A stretch of DNA of 11,954 nucleotides from Candidatus Tayloriibacteriota bacterium (GTDB lineage: Bacteria > Patescibacteriota > Minisyncoccia > Phycocordibacterales > JAKAEA01), in the NCBI GenBank assembly GCA_029288535.1, contig JARIGY010000014.1, positions 1-11,954 of the forward strand, given 5' to 3'. This document shows positions 1 to 7,400 of this stretch, in pieces. Made by a program: the position numbers and the translations under genes. Each line of letters begins with the position of its first letter. The first letter of the stretch is position 1. Below the pieces are notes generated by a model, which searched no databases, had not been told where the DNA came from, and saw nothing but the letters and a program-made list of their open reading frames with translations.

Positions 1-923
1 AATCTATATATGGCCTGCTTTTCATCTCCTACAATAAAAATATTGGGTGTATCGAAGAATTCCGCAATGATGCCTACTATGAAGTTCTGAGCATCATTGG
101 TATCCTGATGCTCATCGACATGAAGATATAAAAATTTTTCCTGCACCAATCGCAACAGCAATTCATCGCGCTTTAAAGCGACAAGCACTTCAATGATCAG
201 GTCGTCGAAGTCGATCTTCTTGTTGGTTCGTTTGAGTTCTTCATACTCATGGTAGACATCGGCAAAGACAAACGTGCGCTCGCACTTCTCAATCCGCTTC
301 AAGCCTTCCGCCTTGAGTTTGCCTTTTGTCGCGCCGCGCGTTGAAATGTAGGCTTCATCATGCTTGATGCGCTCGATTTCTTCCTTGGCATGAGCGCGGA
401 TGATATCGGGCGTCCAGGCTTCGCGTTTTGCATCGCTTATGGCGCCGATAATTTTAGGCACATAATAATCAGGCTCGCCGAGCGGGCGCAGATCGTTATA
501 TTCAGGCTTTTTCAAAATCGTCCTGACCATATCTTCGACTTCGATATCGGTGATCTGCTCCGAATCTGCGAGATGGGGAAAGTGATCATCGTATTCGGCA
601 AGCACCGACGAAGCGAATCCGTGGAAAGTGTGGATCCGGACTTCATCTGCCCGCGCGCCGATGATCTGCCGCAGCTTCATGCGCATGGCTTTGACTCCCG
701 CTTCGGTAAACGTGATAGCCAGAATTCCCGACGGCGGCGTGTCGGTTGTTTTTAAAATATTCGCAATGCGCAATGTCAAAACAGTCGTCTTTCCGGTGCC
801 CGGGCCGGCAATAACCATGACAGGTCCTTCTATGGTGTCTACCGCACGTTTCTGCTCAGGATTGAGGTTTTTATAGGCCTTTTCGAAGGCTTCTAGGCCT
901 GTTTTGACCGGAGCGGTGTTCAT
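1..923 (-). CDS. UvrD/Rep-type superfamily 1 DNA helicase, N-terminal part (cut by window edge)
   Basis: An ATP-driven 3'-5' DNA helicase of the UvrD/Rep/PcrA/AddA superfamily, acting in DNA repair or recombination. Only 307 residues are in the window; the C-terminal half lies beyond base 1. Visible motifs in order: Q motif LNPEQ (20-24), Walker A AGPGTGKT (39-46), motif Ia TFTEAGVKAM (71-80), motif Ib HTFHGFAS (98-105), motif II VDEHQD (269-274) and motif III VGDEKQAIYR (298-307). Motif II has His where UvrD/PcrA usually have Phe or Tyr. Motif III GDEKQ resembles RecB/AddA more than the GDDDQ of UvrD. The missing C-terminus may therefore carry a PD-(D/E)XK nuclease, which cannot be checked here. 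The ATG at 921-923 is chosen because it directly precedes the Q motif and lies just below a clear promoter. There is no Shine-Dalgarno sequence. The gene runs in the same direction as rpoD but is separated from it by the DUF559 module. Superfamily is certain; subfamily is not. Confidence 0.93.
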   Translation of the reverse strand, partial: MNTAPVKTGLEAFEKAYKNLNPEQKRAVDTIEGPVMVIAGPGTGKTTVLTLRIANILKTTDTPPSGILAITFTEAGVKAMRMKLRQIIGARADEVRIHTFHGFASSVLAEYDDHFPHLADSEQITDIEVEDMVRTILKKPEYNDLRPLGEPDYYVPKIIGAISDAKREAWTPDIIRAHAKEEIERIKHDEAYISTRGATKGKLKAEGLKRIEKCERTFVFADVYHEYEELKRTNKKIDFDDLIIEVLVALKRDELLLRLVQEKFLYLHVDEHQDTNDAQNFIVGIIAEFFDTPNIFIVGDEKQAIYR

Positions 924-931
924 TGAAGAGC

Positions 932-961
932 ATTATAGCATGAGCTTAAGATGCTGTTTGA
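932..961 (-). promoter_or_regulatory. Sigma70-type promoter of the helicase gene, predicted leaderless
   Basis: On the minus strand there is a perfect TATAAT (932-937) preceded by TGC, an extended -10. A weak -35-like TCAAAC (956-961) lies 18 bases upstream. Only 8 bases separate the -10 box from the helicase ATG at 923. Transcription should therefore start at or within one or two bases of the start codon, giving a leaderless message. This agrees with the lack of a Shine-Dalgarno sequence. Confidence 0.6.
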
Positions 962-993
962 GGCTATTTTTTATTTATATTTTATCTCAAACA
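955..993. repeat. 8-bp inverted repeat with AT-rich loop between divergent genes
   Basis: TGTTTGAG (955-962) and CTCAAACA (986-993) form a perfect 8-bp inverted repeat around 23 bases that are almost all A and T. It lies between the divergently read helicase and DUF559 genes and overlaps the -35 region of the helicase promoter. It could be an operator, a hairpin in the 5' end of the DUF559 message, or the outer edge of the DUF559 insertion. No second strong promoter for DUF559 is evident; the plus strand here has only weak TTGAGG/TTTATC-like boxes. Confidence 0.5.
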
Positions 994-1007
994 ATTATTA
1001 TTAGTAG

Positions 1008-1358
1008 ATGGAAATAATCCCCTACAACAAAAACCTAAAGTCTCGGTCAAGATCTCTAAGAAATAATAGTACTCTTGCAGAAGTAATCTTGTGGAACAGT
1101 TTGAAAAGAAAGCAGACAGGCCTCCAATTCCTGCGGCAAAAACCGATCAATAATTACATTGTCGACTTTTATTGCAAAAAATTAAAGCTTGCGATTGAAT
1201 TAGATGGTTCTAGCCACGACTCTAAATTAGAAGAAGATATTTTCAGGCAAGGCCAGCTCGAATCTTTCGGTATAACTTTTTTACGATTTTCTAATGACAG
1301 GATACTAAATGATCTAGATGAGGTTATACATGAAATTAGGGCAAAGTCGGGATTATAA
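1008..1358 (+). CDS. DUF559 (Vsr-like) endonuclease-domain protein
   Basis: A 116-aa protein of the DUF559 family (Pfam PF04480), related to very-short-patch-repair endonucleases of the PD-(D/E)XK fold. Family hallmarks: a basic N-terminal helix with T22, E25 and L28-W29; FLRQKPINNYIVDFYC (41-56) with D53; LAIELDG (61-67) with E64 and D66; then LESFGITFLRF (84-94), the usual C-terminal strand. D53 and the E64/D66 pair are the likely metal ligands. Length is normal for the stand-alone family, so the gene looks intact. The ATG at 1008 directly follows an in-frame TAG at 1005-1007, so the frame cannot extend upstream. No Shine-Dalgarno sequence is visible. GC is about 36% (hand count over 1021-1320) against roughly 53-57% in two sampled rpoB stretches, and the gene runs opposite to its neighbours; both suggest an acquired gene. 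Its stop codon is formed by the end of the palindromic element that follows. The family is poorly understood, and a role as a selfish or mobile endonuclease is inference. Confidence 0.9.
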   Translation: MEIIPYNKNLKSRSRSLRNNSTLAEVILWNSLKRKQTGLQFLRQKPINNYIVDFYCKKLKLAIELDGSSHDSKLEEDIFRQGQLESFGITFLRFSNDRILNDLDEVIHEIRAKSGL

Positions 1359-1480
1359 AAACATCCCCCGCCTTTCAGGCGCCCCCTTCAAAGGGGGATT
1401 CCCTTCGTTCGAGTTACCCGAAAGATTATTAGCAGAAATCTCCCCTTGAGGGGAGTGGCCGCAGGCCGAGGGATGTTTTA
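1356..1480. repeat. Nested palindromic element (about 125 bp) with terminal inverted repeats
   Basis: The ends are near-perfect inverted copies: AAAACATCCC (1358-1367) and GGGATGTTTT (1470-1479). The similarity continues inward for about 40 bases per arm as an imperfect match. Each arm also folds on itself into two small hairpins: CGCCT/AGGCG (1369-1381) and CCCCCTT/AAGGGGG (1382-1397) on the left, CTCCCCT/AGGGGAG (1440-1455) and GGCC/GGCC (1457-1467) on the right. A centre of about 40 bases (1398-1439) is less structured. The whole could be drawn as one long stem or as four hairpins, a cruciform-like layout. It lies exactly between the convergent DUF559 and rpoD genes and forms the last stop codon of both. 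It resembles a REP/MITE-type repeat. A link with the adjacent endonuclease gene is inferred from adjacency, and copies elsewhere in the genome cannot be seen here. Confidence 0.8.
1356..1480. terminator. Possible bidirectional terminator formed by the palindromic element
   Basis: The plus-strand DUF559 transcript and the minus-strand rpoD operon transcript meet here. Paired arms would end in GGGATGTTTT on the plus strand and GGGATGTTTTT on the minus strand, which are GC-rich stems running into short T tracts. No other terminator-like hairpin is seen after either gene. The T tracts form part of the stem, so termination efficiency is uncertain. Confidence 0.4.
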
Positions 1481-2692
1481 ATAATTCCTCAATCTATTCA
1501 CCTTCTCGTGCTGACGGATCTTCTCGTGAGCTTTGGCTTCGATCTGGCGGATGCGTTCGCGGGTGACGCCGAATTTCTTGCCCACTTCTTCAAGTGTATG
1601 CTGGACGCCGTCGAGCAAGCCATGTCGGAGCTCAAGGATTTTTCGTTCTTTTTCCGGAAGATCGTTCAGGATCTCACGGACTTGGTCGCCAATAATTCTT
1701 CGGGACGATTCCTGATCGGGTGAAAGAATTTTATCATCGGAAATAAAGTCGCCGAGCACTGACTTTTCTTCACCTTCATCGCCAACAGGGCTTTCAAGTG
1801 AAACGGTAGACTGGTCGATCTTTTCTATTTGATAGACTTTATCAACATCGAGTCCCATCTCGGTTGCGATTTCTTCCGGCAACGGGTCGCGGCCCAAGTC
1901 TTGCGCCAAGCGGCGGACAACCTGTTTGTACTTTGCGATTGTTTCTACCATATGCACCGGAACGCGAATAGTTCGTGACTGGTCGGCAAGAGCACGAGTA
2001 ATAGCCTGGCGGATCCACCAGGTAGCGTACGTTGAAAACTTGTAGCCTTTGGTCCAATCGAATTTATCTACGGCTTTAAACAAACCAAGATTTCCTTCTT
2101 GAATAAGATCGAGAAGAGTAAGGTCTGGGCTGCGGCCGACATATTTCTTGGCGATAGAAACCACGAGGCGCAAGTTGGCGCGGGCAAGCAGGTTTTTTGC
2201 CTCCAAATCCCCTTTCTCGATTCTTCGGGCAAGGTCTTTTTCGTTGCCGGCGTTGAGCAGCGGGTATTGGCCGATCTCTTTCAAGTAGATCTGGATTGAA
2301 TCGTATGAGGAATCGCTTCCGCCGTAATAGCTTTTCTTAGGCACGACATCGTCGATAGGCACATCGAGCAAGCCTCCGCCTTCAAGCACATCGACTCCTG
2401 CCGAATTGAATTTTTCGTACAGCTCTTCGAGGAACATGATATCGTCCTCGATGGTCGGAAACTCTTTCAGGATTTCATCGTAGGTGACGAAACCGCGTTC
2501 CTTGCCTTTTGAGATGAGCTTCTCTGCTTTGACATCCATGTCGACGCGCTTGACTGCTTTTGCCGGAGCCTTTTCCTTGGGCTTGGCAGCGGTGCGGGCT
2601 TGCGCTTTTTTGGGCGCAGCTTTGGATGCCGGCGCTTTTGCCGGTGCTTTCTTTTTTGCGATATGCTTTTTTTCTGGTTGCTTCTTCATCAT
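1478..2692 (-). CDS. rpoD: RNA polymerase primary sigma factor (sigma70/RpoD)
   Basis: Housekeeping sigma factor that directs core RNA polymerase to -10/-35 promoters. At 404 aa it resembles the short SigA of Gram-positives rather than the 613-aa E. coli protein. Domains in order: a Lys/Ala/Pro-rich tail (1-50); region 1.1 (about 54-108); region 1.2 (about 129-160, [15 protein letters not shown]); region 2 with core-binding [11 protein letters not shown] (194-204) and the 2.3-2.4 melting and -10-recognition helix [20 protein letters not shown] (222-241); region 3 (about 249-325); and region 4 with the 4.2 helix-turn-helix (366-393, [20 protein letters not shown]), which binds the -35. It is the last gene of the operon, 9 bases after dnaG, with no Shine-Dalgarno sequence, so translation is probably coupled. 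The start is ATG-ATG; either Met would serve. The stop codon (1478-1480) belongs to the palindromic element. The basic tail is low-complexity and is not part of the conserved sigma core. Confidence 0.97.
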   Translation of the reverse strand: MMKKQPEKKHIAKKKAPAKAPASKAAPKKAQARTAAKPKEKAPAKAVKRVDMDVKAEKLISKGKERGFVTYDEILKEFPTIEDDIMFLEELYEKFNSAGVDVLEGGGLLDVPIDDVVPKKSYYGGSDSSYDSIQIYLKEIGQYPLLNAGNEKDLARRIEKGDLEAKNLLARANLRLVVSIAKKYVGRSPDLTLLDLIQEGNLGLFKAVDKFDWTKGYKFSTYATWWIRQAITRALADQSRTIRVPVHMVETIAKYKQVVRRLAQDLGRDPLPEEIATEMGLDVDKVYQIEKIDQSTVSLESPVGDEGEEKSVLGDFISDDKILSPDQESSRRIIGDQVREILNDLPEKERKILELRHGLLDGVQHTLEEVGKKFGVTRERIRQIEAKAHEKIRQHEKVNRLRNY

Positions 2693-2701
2693 ATATGAAA
2701 A

Positions 2702-4420
2702 TTATTGGCGCTTAGTGATGTTGCGCAATTCGAGTGACAATTCTTGGCAGCGCTTGAGCAGTTCAAGCGTGGCCGCCGTATCTTTTGCACGCTCCGCGAT
2801 CTGAAGTTTGCGCATCGTTTCAGCGAAATCTTCCCGCAGGAGCTGCTCTTTGAAATTGCGGACGAGTTCGTCTATATGAGCAGCGAAGTCCTGGCTTTCC
2901 GCGTAGGAAGCCTCGGCTTCAAATATGAGATCGTCTTGAATAGGTTCAAATGACCGATCAAACGCTGCGACTGTCTCCGCATCTAGTATTGTACATACTT
3001 TTTGGCGAATGTCGAGCGAGATGCCGGACGGGCCTGCTGCCTTTTCCTGCCGGTACATGAGACCGAACAGCATCCGCGCGATCCCGTCTTTGCGCTCTAT
3101 TTTGGGACGCGCCATGCTCGAGCCCGCTGCCTGCCTAGACTGATATAGACTGTTGACGGGCGCTTTTCTTACAATGTCCCAAAGGATATCCTCCTTGAGG
3201 CCCGACGCGTAGCTGATCTGCGAAATGAAGTGCGATTTTTCGGCAACGCTTTCGAGCCCGGCGACATACGGCATGAGCTCCTTCTCGACTTTCAGTTTGC
3301 GCTGGCGGTCGTCGAGTTTGGAATGAACTATTTTCTCAAGCTCGACGTCGATGATGTGGCGGGCATTTTTTATCGCTTCCGCGAAAAGCTCGGGCTTGTC
3401 GAGGATCACGTCGGCCGGGTCTTTGCCCGAGGGCAGACTCGCGATCTTGACCTCGATGCCGAGTCCGAGCGCCAGTTGCCAGCCGCGCGTAGCGGCAGCT
3501 CCGCCAGCATCGTCGCCATCGTAGGCAATGACGATTTTGTTCGAAAGCCTTTTGAGGATTTCCAAGTGCTCGGACGTGAGCGCCGTGCCGGAAGACGCGA
3601 CAGCGTTGCTGAAGCCGGCTTGATGGCTTAAAACCAGATCCATCTGGCCTTCAACCAGAAGCGCGAAATCATTCTTTCTGATATTGAGCTTTGCCCGATC
3701 GAAGCCGTACAGGATTTTCGATTTCTCAAAGAGCGGCGTTTCCGGACTGTTGATGTACTTGGCCTCCGTGCCGTCGCTTTCAAACTGCCGGCCTGAAAAT
3801 GCCACTACCCTCCCAGACGAATCGAAAAGCGGAAACATAATACGGCCGCGGAACCTGTCGTAATAGTCGCCGCTCCCCTTTTCGCTTTTCTTGATGAGCC
3901 CGACCTTCTCGGCATCCGCGACAGAAACTTTTCTGGCAGCAAGATAGCCCGCCAATGTGCGCCACTCCACGCTCGAGTAGCCGATGCGCCATTCCTTTAT
4001 CGTCTCGTCCGTCAGTCCGCGCTTTTTGAGATGCTCTACGGCTTTCGGGTTGTTCTGAAGCTGGCGCTGATAGAACAGCGCGGCATGCTCCATCGCAAGG
4101 TAAAGCCGTTCGCGCTCGGAGCGGACCGCCGGGTTTTCGCGCGTCAGTTCGACACCGGCGCGCTTTGCCAAAACGCGAAGAGCCCCGATAAAATCGAGAC
4201 CTTCGAATTCCTGGACAAAGGTGAAGATGTCGCCCTTCGCCGCGCAGCCGAAACAGTAGTAGCTATTGCGGGCCGGAGAGATGAAGAACGATGGCGATTT
4301 CTCATTATGGAACGGGCACTTCGCCTTGAAGTTCGCACCCGACTTTTCGATCTCTATATATGAGCCGACAACATCGACAATATCCAGTTTAGATTTAATT
4401 AGTTCGACGTGGGATGACAC
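2702..4420 (-). CDS. dnaG: DNA primase DnaG
   Basis: Makes the short RNA primers for DNA replication and acts at the fork with the DnaB helicase. At 572 aa it is close to the usual 580-600. An N-terminal CHC2 zinc-binding domain shows C35, H38, C56 and C59 (CPFH ... YCFGC). The catalytic core contains RGRIMFPLFD (191-200) and the Toprim fold with acidic residues E257 (in VEGQMDL), D301 and D303 (in YDGDDAG), followed by SGKDPAD (331-337). Residue 259 is Gln where most bacterial primases have Tyr in EGYMD. The region from about 440 to 572 is a helical C-terminal domain, presumably for DnaB binding. The start is GTG at 4420: it gives the usual opening (MSSHVELIKSKLDIVDVVGSY) and lies 16 bases after the rpoC stop. 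No Shine-Dalgarno sequence is visible. The pair dnaG-rpoD recalls the classical macromolecular synthesis operon, but rpsU is absent and rpoBC precedes it. Confidence 0.97.
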   Translation of the reverse strand: MSSHVELIKSKLDIVDVVGSYIEIEKSGANFKAKCPFHNEKSPSFFISPARNSYYCFGCAAKGDIFTFVQEFEGLDFIGALRVLAKRAGVELTRENPAVRSERERLYLAMEHAALFYQRQLQNNPKAVEHLKKRGLTDETIKEWRIGYSSVEWRTLAGYLAARKVSVADAEKVGLIKKSEKGSGDYYDRFRGRIMFPLFDSSGRVVAFSGRQFESDGTEAKYINSPETPLFEKSKILYGFDRAKLNIRKNDFALLVEGQMDLVLSHQAGFSNAVASSGTALTSEHLEILKRLSNKIVIAYDGDDAGGAAATRGWQLALGLGIEVKIASLPSGKDPADVILDKPELFAEAIKNARHIIDVELEKIVHSKLDDRQRKLKVEKELMPYVAGLESVAEKSHFISQISYASGLKEDILWDIVRKAPVNSLYQSRQAAGSSMARPKIERKDGIARMLFGLMYRQEKAAGPSGISLDIRQKVCTILDAETVAAFDRSFEPIQDDLIFEAEASYAESQDFAAHIDELVRNFKEQLLREDFAETMRKLQIAERAKDTAATLELLKRCQELSLELRNITKRQ

Positions 4421-4436
4421 AATAAAGTAAGAGCCG

Positions 4437-7400
4437 TTACTCCTCCGAGCTTCGTCCGCTTGCGTTTGCGCGCTGCATTTTCTCGATCATAGCCGCCTTC
4501 GGACTTCCCTTGAAGCCGGTACCGGCTGGAATGAGGCGTCCGAGAATGACGTTTTCCATGAGGCCGGCGAGATCGTCTTCAGTGCCACGGACCGCTGCGT
4601 TGATGAGAACGCGGGTGGTGTGCTGGAAGGACGCCGCCGAGAGGAAGCTCTTTCGAGAAAGGGAGACTTCGGTGATACCCATGACCACGGAGTCGCCTTC
4701 CGCTTCTTTGCCTTTGCGCGCCTTGACCGCTTCGTTTTCCTTGAGGAAGTGCGGATTCTCGACAACGTCGCCGACTGAGAAAATGGTATCGCCCGGGTCG
4801 GTGATGATGCGTCGTCCGAACATCTGCCTGACGATGACTTCGATATGCTTGCGCGAAACGGATTCGCCCTGCAATTCGTAGAGCTTTGAAACTTCGCTGA
4901 TGATATATTCCTGAGCCTGTTCGCGGCCGCCGTACTTGAAGACTTCGTCGATATCGGCAGAACCGTCGGTAATGATCTCGCCTTTCTTTACGGTGTCGCC
5001 TACCTTGACGAACACGACGCGATTGTAGCTCACTGAATATTCGGTGTCGGCTTTCTTCTTCGACTTGGTTGGAGTTTCAGGGATAATGACAATGACTTTT
5101 TCCTTGCCGTTGTCTGTGATGGCGCTAACCATGCCGTCGATGCGGATGACAACTGCCGGGTTCTTTGGAGAACGCTTTTCGAACACTTCTTCAACGCGTG
5201 GCAAACCCTGGGTGATGTCTCCTCCGATCTGAGCAGTACCTCCGGTATGGAACGTACGCATCGTGAGCTGGGTTCCCGGTTCGCCGATAGCCTGGCCGGC
5301 CACGGTTCCGACAGCTTCTCCGACTTCGATAAGCTTGTTCTTGCCGAGATCGAAACCGTAACACTGTGAACAGATGCCGCTGATTGCGCGACATGTCATC
5401 GGTGAGCGGACGTATACTTCGACAATGCCGGCGTCTTCTATCTTGACGGCTTCGTCTTTGGTCAGAAGATGGTTGCGCTTGAAGAGCAGGTTGCCGTCCT
5501 TGTCCGAAACATCGGCAGCAAGAACGCGGCCTTTGATGTTTTTGGAAATAGGGATTTCAAGGCCGTTGCCTGCGTCTTTCTTGATCCAGATGCCATCTTT
5601 GGTAGCACAATCCTCTTCCGAGATCATCGTGTCCTGAGCGACCACGAAGAGCTTGCGGGTAAGGTAACCGGCCTTTGCGGTGTTAAGCGCGGTGTCGGTC
5701 AGACCTTTTCGAGAACCGTGAGTCGTAATGAAGTATTCGATCGGAGTCAGGCCTTCTTTCGAACATGAGAGGATCGGAAATTCGATCGTTTCGCCCTGCG
5801 TGTTGGTGATCAAGCCTTTCATACCGGCCATCTGGACGATCTGGGCGAGCGAACCTCGGGCGCCGGACATGACCATGTCATGCACCGAGCCGTTCTTGTC
5901 GAGAGTTGCGGGAATGAGCTTTTCGATCTGCGCCTTTGCGTCCTGCCAGATCTCGATCATCTTGCGCTTGCGTTCATCGGCAGAAAGAAGACCGTCGTTG
6001 TACTGGTCGAGCGCGGCGTCTGCCATCTTGTGGGATTCGGCAAGGACAGCTGCACGGCCGGCTGGGATCTGCACATCGTCGATACCCCATGTTACGCCGG
6101 AATAAGTAGCGTACTTGAATCCGAATTCCTTGATGCGGTCCATGATCTGAGGAATATTTTCGATGCCATAGCGGTCGATGAGGTCGTTCACGATCTGACC
6201 CATTTTCTTTCGGTTGATTTCAGTGTTTATGTAGGGATAATCCTTTGGAAGAACGCCGTTGAAGAGGAGGCGGCCGATCGAAGTCTCGAAAGGCTTGCCG
6301 TCAAACTCCGCATACTTTGGCGTATTCTTTGGAAGGATCTTGATTTTTGCGCGAAGGGTTACTTCGCCGAAGTCGTGGGCTGTGATAGCGCTGTTGGAAC
6401 CGGGGAAGATTTTGCCTTCACCCTTGTCGCCGTCGACGATCTTCGTCATCCAATAACATCCGAGCACGATGTCGAGCATTTTGTTCGAGACAGTCGGCTC
6501 GCCGTTACCCGGCTTCAGGATATTCTTGTCGGAAGCCATGATTTCCTTTGCTTCAAGCTGCGCCTCTTTTGAAAGCGGCACGTGGACTGCCATCTGGTCT
6601 CCGTCGAAGTCGGCGTTGAACGCGGTACAAACGAGCGGGTGAACCTGGATAGCCGAACCTTCGATAAGCTTAGGCTTGAAGGCCTGGATGCCGAGTCGGT
6701 GCAAAGTAGGAGCGCGGTTAAGAAGGACGTGCTTGTCTTTGATCACTTCTTCGAGGATAGCCCAAACTTCCGGGATACCGTCGTCGATAAGCCGGCCTGC
6801 GCCGCGGATGTTGTAGGCGAGCTCTTTCTTGAGAAGTTCTGAAATGACAAATGGACGGAAGAGTTCGAGCGCCATGAATTTTGGAAGTCCGCACTCATTG
6901 AGAGCGAGAGACGGACCGACCACGATAACGGATCGTCCCGAGTAGTCGACGCGCTTTCCGAGCAAGTTTGCACGGAAGAGTCCTCGCTTGCCTTTCAGGT
7001 TGTCGGCAAGAGATTTCAAAGCTCGGCGCTGCGACTGGTTGACCGCAGACTGCGACACGTTGCCATGGCGGATAGAGTTGTCGATCAAAGAGTCGACGGC
7101 TTCCTGCAGGATACGCTTCTCGTTTCGGAGAATAACGTCCGGAGCCATGATCTCCTTAAGCTTCTTGAGTCGGTTGTTGCGGTTGATGACGCGGCGGTAC
7201 AGGTCGTTGACGTCCGAAGTCGCGTAGCGGCCTCCATCAAGCGGCACCATTGGGCGAAGGCCTGGCGGAATAACCGGAATGCGGGTCAGGAACATCCACT
7301 CTGGTCGGATGCCGGTTTTGACCATCGAGCGCAGGAGCGAGAGCCGCTTCTGGAGCCGTTCGCTTTCTGCAGCGCCGGCTTTCTCAAGCTGCTCTTCGAG

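Noticed and set aside
360..755. 131-codon plus-strand frame at the left edge
   Set aside because: It overlaps the helicase on the opposite strand, whose motifs are clear; no family resemblance.
1356..1480. CRISPR array or tRNA-like fold
   Set aside because: Only one mirrored unit with no spaced direct repeats, and the hairpins lack tRNA-conserved positions.
2690..2730. Possible internal promoter before rpoD (AATAAT-like box with TTGCGC 16 bases upstream)
   Set aside because: The -35 matches only 3 of 6 and the region codes for the conserved end of dnaG; too weak to call.
5880..6572. 230-codon open frame on the plus strand inside rpoC
   Set aside because: It lies wholly antisense to the conserved rpoC coding region and its translation shows no recognisable domain; a codon-bias shadow of rpoC.
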